Source: Eurosta solidaginis
Lineage: Eukaryota > Arthropoda > Insecta > Diptera > Tephritidae
Length of the DNA stretch: 64,000 nt
Direction: 5' to 3'
Assembly (NCBI RefSeq): GCF_040869045.1
Contig: NC_090319.1
Span: 53,106,779-53,170,778 of the forward strand
A program made the translations under genes and the position numbers. Every line of letters starts with the position of its first letter. Positions within the stretch are counted from its first letter, which is position 1. This document shows positions 1 to 9,500 of this stretch, piece after piece. The notes under the pieces are model-generated. The model was not told the DNA's origin, ran no database searches, and was given only the letters and a program-made list of their open reading frames with translations.

Positions 1-119
1 TCGATCAGCTGTTTTATCTGGTTATAGATAAGTCACCTTAAATTGGCCCTTTAACTATCAATTACTTTTTAATTTTGGCTGAACTTCAAAAAATCCACCA
101 GTGTATCGACTTGTCTGAA

Positions 120-540
120 AGATGCCTAATAGAAACAAGAACGTGTGGAGGAGTAGGATGTAAGGGGAGAATGTTGAATGTGGAGAGCAAGGAGAAGAAG
201 GGGGTTAAATAAAAAAAAACGAAGGAGTGTAGAAGGAATCGAAAAGTGAGAGAGGCCCCGGGAGCAGGAAGCCGAAAACGAGCGGAAGGGAAAGGAAAAG
301 AAAAGGCGGTGAGAAAAAGGACGGGAAAGGGCAAATAAAAGGAGAAGGAGCAGCATAGACGTGGAAAATGAAGAGGACCGCTAAAGGGAAAGAGAGGAAT
401 GAAAGCAAAGAAAGAAGGATAAAGAAAAGGAAATACCGAAATACACCGGAGACGAACTTGACAGAGGTCTAGGGAAGGAAAAAAAGAAGAAGAATGGAAG
501 CAGTGAGGGAAAAAGCAAGAAAGGGTGCAATGAAAACGTG
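120..540. repeat. Purine-rich low-complexity tract
   Basis: The + strand is almost entirely A and G for about 400 bases. The complementary strand is open in several frames and would encode strings of Phe, Ser, Leu and Pro, which is what any pyrimidine tract gives. I see no protein domain. It abuts the 5' end of a SINE. Confidence 0.75.
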
Positions 541-905
541 GCCACCGTGGTGTGATGGTAGCGTGCACCGCCTCCCACACCGTATGCCCTGGGTTCACAC
601 CCCGGGCAAAGCAACATCAAAATTTTAGAAATAAGGTTTTTCAATTAGAAGACAATTTTTCTAAGCGGGGTCGCCCCTCGGCAGTGTTTGGCAAGCGCTC
701 GGAGTGTATTTCTGCCATGAAAAGCTCTCAATGGAAACTCATCTGCCTTGCAAATGCCGTTCGGAGTCGGCATAAAACATGTAGGTCCCGTCCGGCCAAG
801 TTGTAGGGAAAATCAAGAGGAGCACGACGCAAATTGGAAGAGAAGATCGGCCTTAAATCTCTTCGGAGGTTATCGCACCTTACATTTATTAAATTTTTTT
901 TATTT
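541..905 (+). mobile_element. tRNA-derived SINE, full-length copy
   Basis: The first 65 bases look like a tRNA head, with an A-box-like block (GTGTGATGGTAGCGTG) and a B-box-like block (GGGTTCACACCC) about 40 bases apart, as expected for an internal RNA polymerase III promoter. A tRNA-unrelated body follows and the 3' end runs into TTTAT-type repeats. A nearly identical copy lies at 19130-19485, and reverse-strand copies lie at 15105-15428 and 54990-55313. The repetition and shared ends make it a mobile SINE; the tRNA of origin is not identified. Confidence 0.8.
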
Positions 906-1148
906 ATTTATTTTACACCACAGGGAAGCGAATCAGGGACTTGGTTATTCAGTGAATGCAGCAAACATTCGAGTTCATTAAAGAGTCAGAAAGGAGCTCT
1001 AAATTAGGCTTTACGATATCTAAGAGCTTTTTAAGGAGTCAAAAATTTCGCTGTGGTCGTCCGATATGACTGTTAATAATATTTCATATGAGCCTGAATA
1101 GAAGACATATGTGACAGAATTTTTTTCAATAAGTAAATAAGTGTTATA

Positions 1149-1300
1149 TTTGGGGTATTCACGTGACGCCTGGCTTACATACTTATATATGTATGTCCTC
1201 AAGTGATTATATTTTTAAACAATTAAAAAAAAAATACGCTGGAGACAAATAATTTTTAAGCATATAAGTTTATAATGAGGTGACGTGAATACCCCCATTT
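1149..1300. mobile_element. Short MITE with inverted ends
   Basis: GGGGTATTCACGTGAC at the left pairs with GTGACGTGAATACCCCC at the right, giving terminal inverted repeats about 17 bases long around a 150-base AT-rich core. TA dinucleotides lie next to both ends, compatible with a Tc1/mariner-type duplication but too short to prove it. Confidence 0.55.
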
Positions 1301-1313
1301 TATAATCGTTTAT

Positions 1314-1500
1314 GTCGAGGCGGCCGTCGTGGTGTCGAGGTAATGTGTTGGCCTCACAAACCAAAGTTCCCCGACTCAAGTCATGGGACAGTTAACGTCA
1401 AACAACTTTAGAAGTTTTTCTAAAACGGGGTTCGCTTTCGTAATTGGCAAGCACTTCGGCTGTATTTCAGTCGTGTGTTAAATATTCCTCATATTTTCTT
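1314..1500 (+). mobile_element. Diverged SINE, 5' portion
   Basis: It begins with a tRNA-like head (GGCCGTCGTGGTGTCGAGG) and keeps the block about TCTAAAACGGGGTTCGC and the run about GGCAAGC...CGG.TGTATTTC seen in the SINE at 541-905. It is strongly diverged and lacks the 3' part. A sister subfamily copy is at 63262-63545. Confidence 0.55.
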
Positions 1501-1534
1501 ATGAACGCATGTTTGTCCGCATAATCTTAATATA

Positions 1535-1740
1535 TATAAATTTCGTGTCGCGTTGTTTGTCCGCGATGGACTCCTAAGCTACTTCAACGATTTCAATCAA
1601 ATTTGCACACCGTATGCAGTTTGATCCAACTTAAGCCTATCTTTCAGCGTCCCTTTGAGCTTTCATTCCGGTAAGCGGACCAGGGACCGGTATATTGGAA
1701 CAATTTCTAACCACGGTTCGATTTGCATAAAATTTCTTGG
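1535..1740. repeat. Unclassified dispersed repeat
   Basis: This block, containing TTGTTTGTCCGCGATGGACT and a stretch about CAAATTTGCACACCG, resembles repeats I know to be common in insect genomes, but only one copy lies in the window and I see no ends. It could be the tail of a larger transposon. Confidence 0.35.
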
Positions 1741-1799
1741 TTCGATTTACCTGAAATTGGGCATGTAGGTAGCCCTTTGCCTAGGTTAGTATTTATGAC

Positions 1800-1925
1800 A
1801 TTTTTTTCGGGAAATGGAGCGGAAAAGAAGTGAGGGAAAGACGGAGAGGGAGAAGAGACGCAGAGGGAAGAGTGAATAAAAAGATAAAGAAAATGAGAGA
1901 GAGGGGAAGGGAGAGTAAGAGGTGA
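1800..1925. repeat. Second purine-rich tract
   Basis: About 120 bases are almost only A and G on the + strand, as at 120-540. The rest of 1741-2417 shows no recognisable gene, domain or repeat. Confidence 0.6.
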
Positions 1926-2417
1926 AAACTGCTTAAAAGTTATGCAGATAGCCCAAAGATAGGATAGAACAACGTCTGCCGGATCTGCTAGTGAGTTATA
2001 AAAATTGTGCACAAAATAGGAGGAAAAAGACAAAAAAGCAGAAGCATCCGCTATCATGCCACTTTAACACTTCATCCTTCGTTTATGTTAGCCATAGAAT
2101 ATATTGTTTAAGGGCTGTGGTTGGAGGGTTGCACCTGTAGTATCCAGACACTAATTACGGAAAATACCCGTGCGCGACTAATTGGTATCCTTGTGCGTAT
2201 CAAGTTTACCTAGCGAATACAGTAGTGACCACGTAAAAAATCGCAGCTGTGATGTTAAATTTACCAGGTGTTTCTATTTTGAACTCTTATCTGTATTTGG
2301 CGATTTCAAGACTAGTTGCAAAACGGGTATGACTATGCCAAATAACTTTGAGCAACATCAATCGCATCGTAAGCTCTGCTCTTTCCTGAAAAAGAGAAAG
2401 TCGAAGTTCTTGCTGTT

Positions 2418-2872
2418 ATAAAACAAAATAAAATAATTAAAAAAAAAATTTTAGTTAAACGGTTTTATTGAAAACAACACTTACATGAAGTAATAATAAT
2501 GCTAAAAGCTAGAAAATAGTTAGGTAGGTCCTAGGTACTAGTCATCCCACTCCTCATCAATCTAGGGCGTTGATCAGTTAATTAAATAAAAGCGTTGTGC
2601 GCGTGAAATTTGTAAAAATGTGAGGCGTAGCATAACCTGATTAAGGCTCAGTTGGTCTTACTTATGACTATCAATAGAAATTTTACGCGTCAAACGCTTT
2701 TATTTAATTGTCTGATCAACACCCTCGATCGATGAGGAGTGTGATGACTAGTACCTAGGACCTACCTAATTATTTTCTAGCTTATAGTATTATTATTACT
2801 TCAAGTAAGTATTGTTTTCAATTAAACCGTTTAACTTAATTTTGTTTTTTAATTATTTTATTTTAAAGTTTT
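2418..2872. mobile_element. Foldback element with long inverted arms
   Basis: The left arm (about 2418-2605) and right arm (about 2690-2872) are reverse complements at roughly 90% by eye. Paired landmarks are TAGGTAGGTCCTAGGTACTA (left) against TAGTACCTAGGACCTACCTA (right), and TTAAACGGTTTTATTGAAAA against TTTTCAATTAAACCGTTTAA. A loop of about 85 unpaired bases lies between. No coding potential is visible, so it is a non-autonomous foldback or MITE-like element of unknown superfamily. Confidence 0.75.
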
Positions 2873-2899
2873 TAGTCTTTATTTAATTGTCTATTATTT

Positions 2900-3430
2900 C
2901 TCATTCTATTTAGTTCATTTAGTGACTCATTATTACAAGGACTCTTTCCTGACAATTTGTTACAATCTAAGTTCTCAATACATAATCCTTCCAAATACTT
3001 TATTGGACTCTGCGCCACGCATGCTTGTCCCTCCTCGAACTCCAAAATATTTTGATGTCACTTCTACCGGACTGTATGTATTATTTGTTCCAAATATGAG
3101 TCAAATCGGACATCATAGGTCGCTTTCTATTCATGTATGTATTATATGTTGCAAATATAGACCAAATCGGACCACAAATACGATTTTTTTGAATATCTCC
3201 ATCCTTGCGTCACCTAGTGGCGACTTTTTTCATAGGTCGCCTTCTATTCTTGTATGTATTATGTGTTCCAAATATGAGCCAAATCGGACTACAAATACGA
3301 TTTTTTGGAATATCTCGATCCTTGCGCCACCTGGCGGCGATTTTTTCTTATTATTGCATTGTCATCGGGTTCTGAACTATATTCCAAGTTTCAAGCTTGT
3401 GGCTTATGGGGAAGTTACTTAAATTTCAAT
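2900..3430 (+). repeat. Internally repeated non-coding element
   Basis: A unit of about 120 bases recurs two to three times: the blocks AAATATGAGCCAAATCGGAC, ACGATTTTTTGGAATATCTC and CTTGCGCCACCTGGCGGCGA reappear in order. A 166-codon open frame spans it, but the protein is only a translation of the repeat with no known domain, so I do not call a gene. Confidence 0.6.
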
Positions 3431-4439
3431 TACAAAATTCGTGCCAGCCTGTCAAGTCAAGCTAAATAAAACCGTTTAAAAAAGCAGCACACCTCACACT
3501 CACCAATTCACTATTGAAAGTTGTCAACTTTAAACTGTGAACTAATTCGTCTATTGTTGAACCAGTGAAGTGAAGTCCCGAATCGACGAGATGATCTTTA
3601 AAGCATTTCCGAGAAAAAGCCTTCCCTAAGGCATAGGTACTTGTGTGCATTGGCGACGGCGAATATCGAAAGGGATTTGATAATGGTGGGGTGCATGAGC
3701 TTTACACAAACACTGAAGCATCTCAGGAAACAACAATCAAACGACCAAGCTGCCATTCCTGAAGCGAATCGAACTAGTTCCGAACTAGGGCAGAACTGTT
3801 GCATTAGGAGATGGTACTAGTTCTTATTCTGGCCCCCCGCAATGACACTTTTAACGAAACGAACGAGTAAAAATTGCGCCCCTCTTTCAGAACTTTTGGT
3901 CTTAGGTTTTTCTAAAAATGTCTCAGACTTTGTTTAATTAATTCTACAACACAAGTGTGGCTACCAACTGTCCCGCTCTGCATTCGATTAGCATTAATTT
4001 TTGCACATAATTAATACCTTTGCAAAATTTGTTTTTAAATTATTGGTAGACTATGATAATCCAAATATGTTAAATGTTTACTTTCATTTATAATTATATA
4101 CATTAGGGTGTCTGTAATTTACCAACTTTTTTCTTCGGGCGACAAAGACGATAAATTTTTTATATGAAAAAAATGGTATTTTGGCACTGTTTACAAAAAT
4201 AAATGTTTGCCTTGAAAATGTTAATATAAAGCAATGAGAAAAACATAATCCCACGAGCAATCGAATGCTCTACAAAAAAGATTATAGATAAGCTTTCAAT
4301 AAATTCACACGTCAAATTTATTCGAAGTCAAAATTTAAATTTTAATATAAGTCCCTAAAGCGCTTCATTCAGTATTGTCGAGCTACAAATCTCGCTCTAA
4401 AGCAGAGGTCTGTTTCCATAGCACAATAGTGCTCTCATT
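3431..4439. other. AT-rich DNA, nothing recognised
   Basis: Short open frames on the minus strand (3462-3804) show no domain. I see no inverted ends, RNA gene or exon matching the SLC19 pattern. The missing first two exons of SLC19 copy 1 were looked for here and not found. Confidence 0.5.
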
Positions 4440-5035
4440 GTACATGCGAATAGGTAGGTAGGTATAATGGCTGCGACCCTGATCGCGCAAGTAGCTAATG
4501 AAAAGCCGTTTTGATGCCATAAAACTCGTCTGAACCTACTGAGTACTACATGGACATGTTTTACAACCAGCCTGAGTTGTTTATAAAATCAAGAATGTTT
4601 GTCATCCCTATTTCCGCTAATCTTCCAAAAAAGAGCACCCGAATGATAAACGGGTTCTAGCTAGAGCCGGGCATTTACACAGAAAGTGCTCGACAGTCTC
4701 TTTTTCATCTATGTCCTTACAACTTCTGCAGTGGTCATTGTGCGGAATACCCATCTTGTCCGCATGCGTGCCTAAAGCCCAGTGACCAGTGCAGACCGCT
4801 ATAAAACTATGGGTGTCGGCCCTGGATCTCCCCAGCAGATACCTTGTTTTCCTTTCGTTGTAGTCCGGCCAAATGGCTTTTGAAATCGCACAACCCGCGG
4901 TACTCTTCCATTTTTGTTGGGCTTTGTTCACATAAAAATCTCGAATATCTCCCTTGGCCACCCCCAGGGGTATACCTACTTCGACACTGGTTATTTCCAC
5001 ACCACTGATAACTAAGAGTCGTCGCGAAAAAAATT
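4440..5035 (-). pseudogene. LOA-like LINE, ORF2 C-terminus, degenerate
   Basis: The minus strand encodes the C-terminal end of a non-LTR retrotransposon protein, including the zinc-binding-like stretch CRSCKDIDEKETVEHFLCKC, which is shared almost residue for residue with the + strand fragment at 51185-51642. The tail towards 4440 also matches that copy at DNA level (GGCATCAAAACGGCTTT and the GGTAGGTAGG end). Reverse transcriptase is absent. The call as LOA-type rests on similarity of this C-terminus to the LOA-like element at 16557-18950. It is a 5'-truncated dead copy. Confidence 0.75.
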
Positions 5036-5159
5036 TTTTTTGAAAATAATGAACACCCTGATATACATACATACACACATACTTAAGTTTACTTTATGTG
5101 TTTATCGACTAAAAGGAGATAAGGGTAGCTTGACCAGTTCTAATAGGGAGAGCTGGCAG

Positions 5160-5430
5160 TCGTTTCATTACAACCACTTTATAAAATATAAAAAAGAAGA
5201 AAAACAAAAGGGAAAGAAAATGGAAGAAAAGAAAATTAAAAAAAGGAGTGGAAGGGAGAAAAAAAGGTAGCAAGACACTGATTCCGGAACCGGAATCGAG
5301 CTTGACACGCAGCTGAAATCGGAATCGAAGCCGACATGGCCCGAAATCAGAACCAAAATCAGAAACAAAAGCAGGTCCGAAATAAAAACCAGAATCAAAC
5401 CCGAAACTAACAAGAAAACAGACTACACGG
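5160..5430. repeat. Purine-rich and GAAATC-type simple repeats
   Basis: 5185-5275 is a third purine-rich tract. It passes into a degenerate array of hexamer-like units (GGAATCG, GAAATCAGAACC, AAAATCAGAAAC). The apparent 118- and 81-codon minus-strand frames here are translations of simple repeat. Confidence 0.6.
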
Positions 5431-5880
5431 GAGTGCCTGAGCTTCAAATGAAATCTTGGGGCCACAATAAAGGTTGACGCAAAGGGGCGGAACTGGCAGA
5501 TGATACTATAACCGTGTATAAAGATGATTTCAAATTAATGGAAGCGGTCGCGTCTGTGCTACTGCGTCGACCCTACAGGCATCCAGATCACTGTAGTATC
5601 GCTCAGGCGGAAATTGTGGCGGTGGAAAAAGCAAAACGTTGGAGGAAGCGTGCTTAAGGTGCAGTTACTTGAATAGATATACATATATTAATATCCGGGC
5701 GGCTATTAGGGCAATAATCTCACAGAGTACTTCATCAAAAAGTGTCCTGGAATGCAAACAAGCATTGAAGATACATCGCTCAGACCCGACCATATATATA
5801 TAATGGGTTCCCGTTCATAAAGGAATGGAAGGTAACGAAAGAGCCGACAACGGATGGTAGATTGTTCTCGAATACAGTTT
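5430..5880 (+). pseudogene. LINE RNase H fragment, degenerate
   Basis: Broken + strand frames read as a retrotransposon RNase H domain: a stretch like IRAAIRAIISQSTSSKSVLE, then a remnant of the W-V-P-G-H segment and a GNERAD-like segment. Stops and frameshifts interrupt it. The start matches the segment at 51080-51170 (CTTGGG.CCACAATA), so it is the same LOA-like family as 4440-5035, but in opposite orientation: two separate remnants or one rearranged copy. Confidence 0.6.
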
Positions 5881-5921
5881 CACGAAATGACTAGACCTTC
5901 GGAGAAATGGATGAACGAGAA

Positions 5922-6124
5922 AATAGAGAGTATAACAACAGCGCAAGCTGAGGCATGAATAATCAGTTTTGATTTAAGCACGCTATTGGTTGTGAAGTTA
6001 AGTGTTATTGTGAAGTACTCTCAAAGTAGTCTTATAAAGACCATTTTGCATTTTGAATATTGGAGTTATTTATTCAACAGTTTAATGATTCGAACGTTAG
6101 CAGAAGGTTTGGAAAAGCGGAAAG
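5922..6124 (+). mobile_element. Truncated LTR fragment
   Basis: It matches the internal-to-3' part of the solo LTRs at 26991-27467 and 50453-50949: the landmarks CAGTTTTGATTTAA.CACGCTATTGGTTG, TTGTGAAGTACT and TTATTTATTCAACAGTTTA occur in order. Both LTR termini are missing. Confidence 0.75.
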
Positions 6125-6291
6125 TATGAAGTTGCAGTATAGTATGAAGTTGAATTTTCAACAACTTGGTAAACTGTAGTTAATTTAAAAACTTTAGTTT
6201 CCTAGTCGTACATACTCATACATTTGGCTGTAATCACAATTTATGTTCTATTTTTTCACAAATAAATATCAAGTTTAATTTTTATTTGCAG

Positions 6292-6593
6292 ATATAAGCC
6301 GTTAATAATTGTGATGGGTGCTTGTGGTACTTTAGTATCGGCTATGTTGATTTGGACGACTTCATTAACTGCACTACAAATACTTGAGTTTTTCTATGGC
6401 CTTTATATGGCATCTGAAGTGGCCTATTACACATATATATATGCAAAAGTAGACAAAAAGTACTATCCTAAGGTCACCGCACATACTCGTGCCGCCATGT
6501 TCTTGGGCAAACTCGTAGCCGGCGTCTCAGCACAAGCACTAGTTAATTTAGGATTAATGAATTATAAATCATTGAATTACTTAACGCTAAGCA
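6292..6593 (+). CDS. SLC19 copy 1, exon 3
   Basis: Acceptor TTTGCAG ends at 6291. The exon starts with the last base of a split Arg codon, as in copy 2, and reads YKPLIIVMGACGT.... It holds membrane segments three and four and the conserved KVTAHTRAAMFLG stretch. It ends in phase 1 at a strong donor, gtaagt. It matches copy 2 exon 3 (62813-63114) at about two-thirds of residues with the same length. Confidence 0.9.
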
Positions 6594-9500
6594 GTAAGTA
6601 TACAACAGTTAAGGCTCCATTACTGATACTTAGCTTGAGAACTGTCACTTACAGTTCTGTTAAATGAACAGTGCATGTTACTGATTACTCAAAACTTGGC
6701 AACACTTAACTTGAATTAGAAGCATGGTTCAACTATATACAGGTTGGCTCATCTGTAAAGCAACAAAATATGTCTGTTCAAATTGTCAAAATCTGTGTAT
6801 TGGTGTTGGTGCGAATGGTATGGAATGGAAACATAAAACTTAGCAGTTTTTGTATGTGTAAGTAAAATGTTGCCAATGTGTTGGTTTCATTTTGAGTTTG
6901 CCATCTCCTTTTGACAATCCCTTCCACCATGCAATGACATAAATAAAATCAGCTGATGAGATGAGCCAACCTGTACATAATTGAACCATGCTTAGAAGTC
7001 TGTTGAATTTTGATTTTCTATGTAAGTTCTAAGTGACGTTTACATTTTGAGATGCCATTTGTTTGTTTCCATGTCATTTTGACATTTTTTCATACTAATT
7101 GACATTTATTAAAAAGTAAATTTCAAACCTGATTTTGATGCCAGATTGTATGCGCTAAGTGGAGTATAATCGTGGCTAAGTTGCCAAGTTTACGTCAAGT
7201 CAAGTCAAGTCTATGCGAAGTATCAGTAATGGAGCCTTTATACTACATTGACATTGTTTTCAAATGCGTAATTCCAAATTATATGATTCGCATTTAGTCT
7301 AACTTTACTTACAAGTACAAATTACCCTGCTAGACAGCTATCAGTCATTTGACGCATTGTGAATGATAACAAAGTGTGATATCTTATCTGTCAACTGCCT
7401 GACAGGATGTTCAATATTGCTACTTTTTAGCGTTTTGACAGGGTGTTTAATATGGCGGCGCCTATCTTCAGCGGGTGATAGAAAGAGATACAGAATGAGA
7501 CAGCGATAGTCAATTACAAATCAGGTGATCCAATCACTTTGGAATTTTGACGTCTATGCAGAAGATATCACACTTAGTTATCATTCACAATGATTTGAGG
7601 CATCAATTTACAGATATGGCTGATGGAAATTTACATCACAGCGTAAAGCAAAGTTTCTATCAGGTTGTTAGAAGCGACATGACAAACCTGATGTAAACAT
7701 TTTGTATACGTATATGCATACACATCCATACCATGGTTTTCCATAGGAATAAAAGGAAAAATTTGTGCGAGTGTATTAGTGATGTCAAAAATCTTGTTAA
7801 TGTGTTGGAGTTTCCGTCAGCTCTGTCTAGCAGGGTAGTTTCTTGTAGTATTGTCAAGTTAGTTTTACAAACTCGTGCACACTTCTATTTATAACTCTAA
7901 TATACATAGTATTGGGATTGGTGGGGTGCCATAAGGTCAAAGACTCAAAAGGTCAATGGAAATAAGATCAATCGGCCTTATGACCACTTCAAATGGTCTA
8001 AAGTTAATGGACTTTATGAACTATCTTAGTTTGACGTTGTGTCCATTCAGGAAATTTCTGTTTCACCTTACGACCATTTCGGGAAAAAGACCATAACCAT
8101 ATACAGCAATTTAATAATAGCAAAAGAACTTTCGGCCCAGATTTTTATTAAATTTTTTAGGGAAAAATTTCACTTAACTTTTATATAGGTAAGTTATTCT
8201 TATATTCTGAGAACAAAACGAAGTACCTCCTGTTATCGTGCAAAGAGTCAGCGCATATGCGCCTTGGCAACCACGCTACTGTAGGTAGCCATAATTTCGA
8301 AATTGTACAAGACTTCGTTTATTTGGGAACCAGCATCAACACTAGCAACACCATCAGCTTTGAAATCCAGCGAAGAATCACTCTTGCCAATAAATGCTAC
8401 TTTGGGCTAGGTAGGCAATTGACAAGTAAAGTCTTCTCTCGGCAAACGAAAATCATACACTACAAGTCACTTATCGTACCCGTCCTTATATATGGTGTAG
8501 AAGCATGGACCATGGCAACACATCAGAAGAAGCGACTTTGGGAGTGTCGGAGAGAAAAGTTCTTCGAAAGATTTATGGACCTCTATGCGTTAGCGATGGC
8601 GAGTACCGAAGAAGATTTAACGATGAGCTGTACGAGCTCTACGCAGACATCAACATAGTGCAGCGAATTAAAACGCAGCGGCTTCGCTGGCTACGCCATG
8701 TTATGCGAATGAATGATGACGCTCCGCCCAAGCAAGTGTTTCTATCGGAACCCGCCTATGGAAGCAGAGGTAGAGGGCGGCCCCCACTCCGCTGGAAGGA
8801 GTACGATTTAAACTCCCTTGGTGTGATCAATTGGCGCGAGTTGGCAGATAGAAGAAGCGACTGGTGCGCATTGATGAACGGTTAAGCGCCAATTAAGTAA
8901 GTGAGTTATTCTTATCCACGTTCGACCAGTATTAAAGTCGTTTTTATTTTTCACTAAAATGAAACCCAGCCGCGCGATTTTTTATTCCAAATTCTCTCTA
9001 AACTTTTAGTTGAATAAGTTCCTCTTATTACAGAGAGGAACTCATTGGGCCGGTTTTTTATTCGATGTTTCACTAGAATGAGACCGAAATATAGGAAAAA
9101 GAGCACCGTGTCTGAGAATTTGAAATTTAAAAAAAAAGTGTCGTTTCTTAATTAAAATAATTGACCTTGTGGCCAATTGAGAAAAAAAGAAGTGCGATGG
9201 TCATAAGTCAATATCGTTGACATTATAACCATTTCGAGTTTGACGTTTTGACCGTTTCATATGGTCATAACTTCAATTGACTGTAGCCATTTTCATAAAG
9301 TGGTCATAAGGTCAATTGACGTCAGGGCCGTTGACCTTATGCCACCCCTACACTGCGGTTATATCAAAAGCTTTCACGAAAAAAATGAAAGTTCATGATT
9401 GGATCGCATGTGGTCGACAATAAGCCATTTGCGATTTTTATAGGAAAATGCATTTCATTTAGAATTTTTAAACCAAAATTACGCATTTGGTACAATCTAA

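Noticed and set aside
86..598. 170-codon minus-strand frame rich in Phe, Ser and Pro
   Set aside because: It is the complement of a purine-rich tract; the composition explains the lack of stops and no domain is present.
541..610. Possible tRNA gene (A and B box-like blocks)
   Set aside because: It does not fold as a full tRNA and recurs with the same long body elsewhere, so it is a SINE head.
2922..3422. 166-codon + strand frame
   Set aside because: The protein is repetitive only because the DNA is a diverged tandem repeat; no family resemblance.
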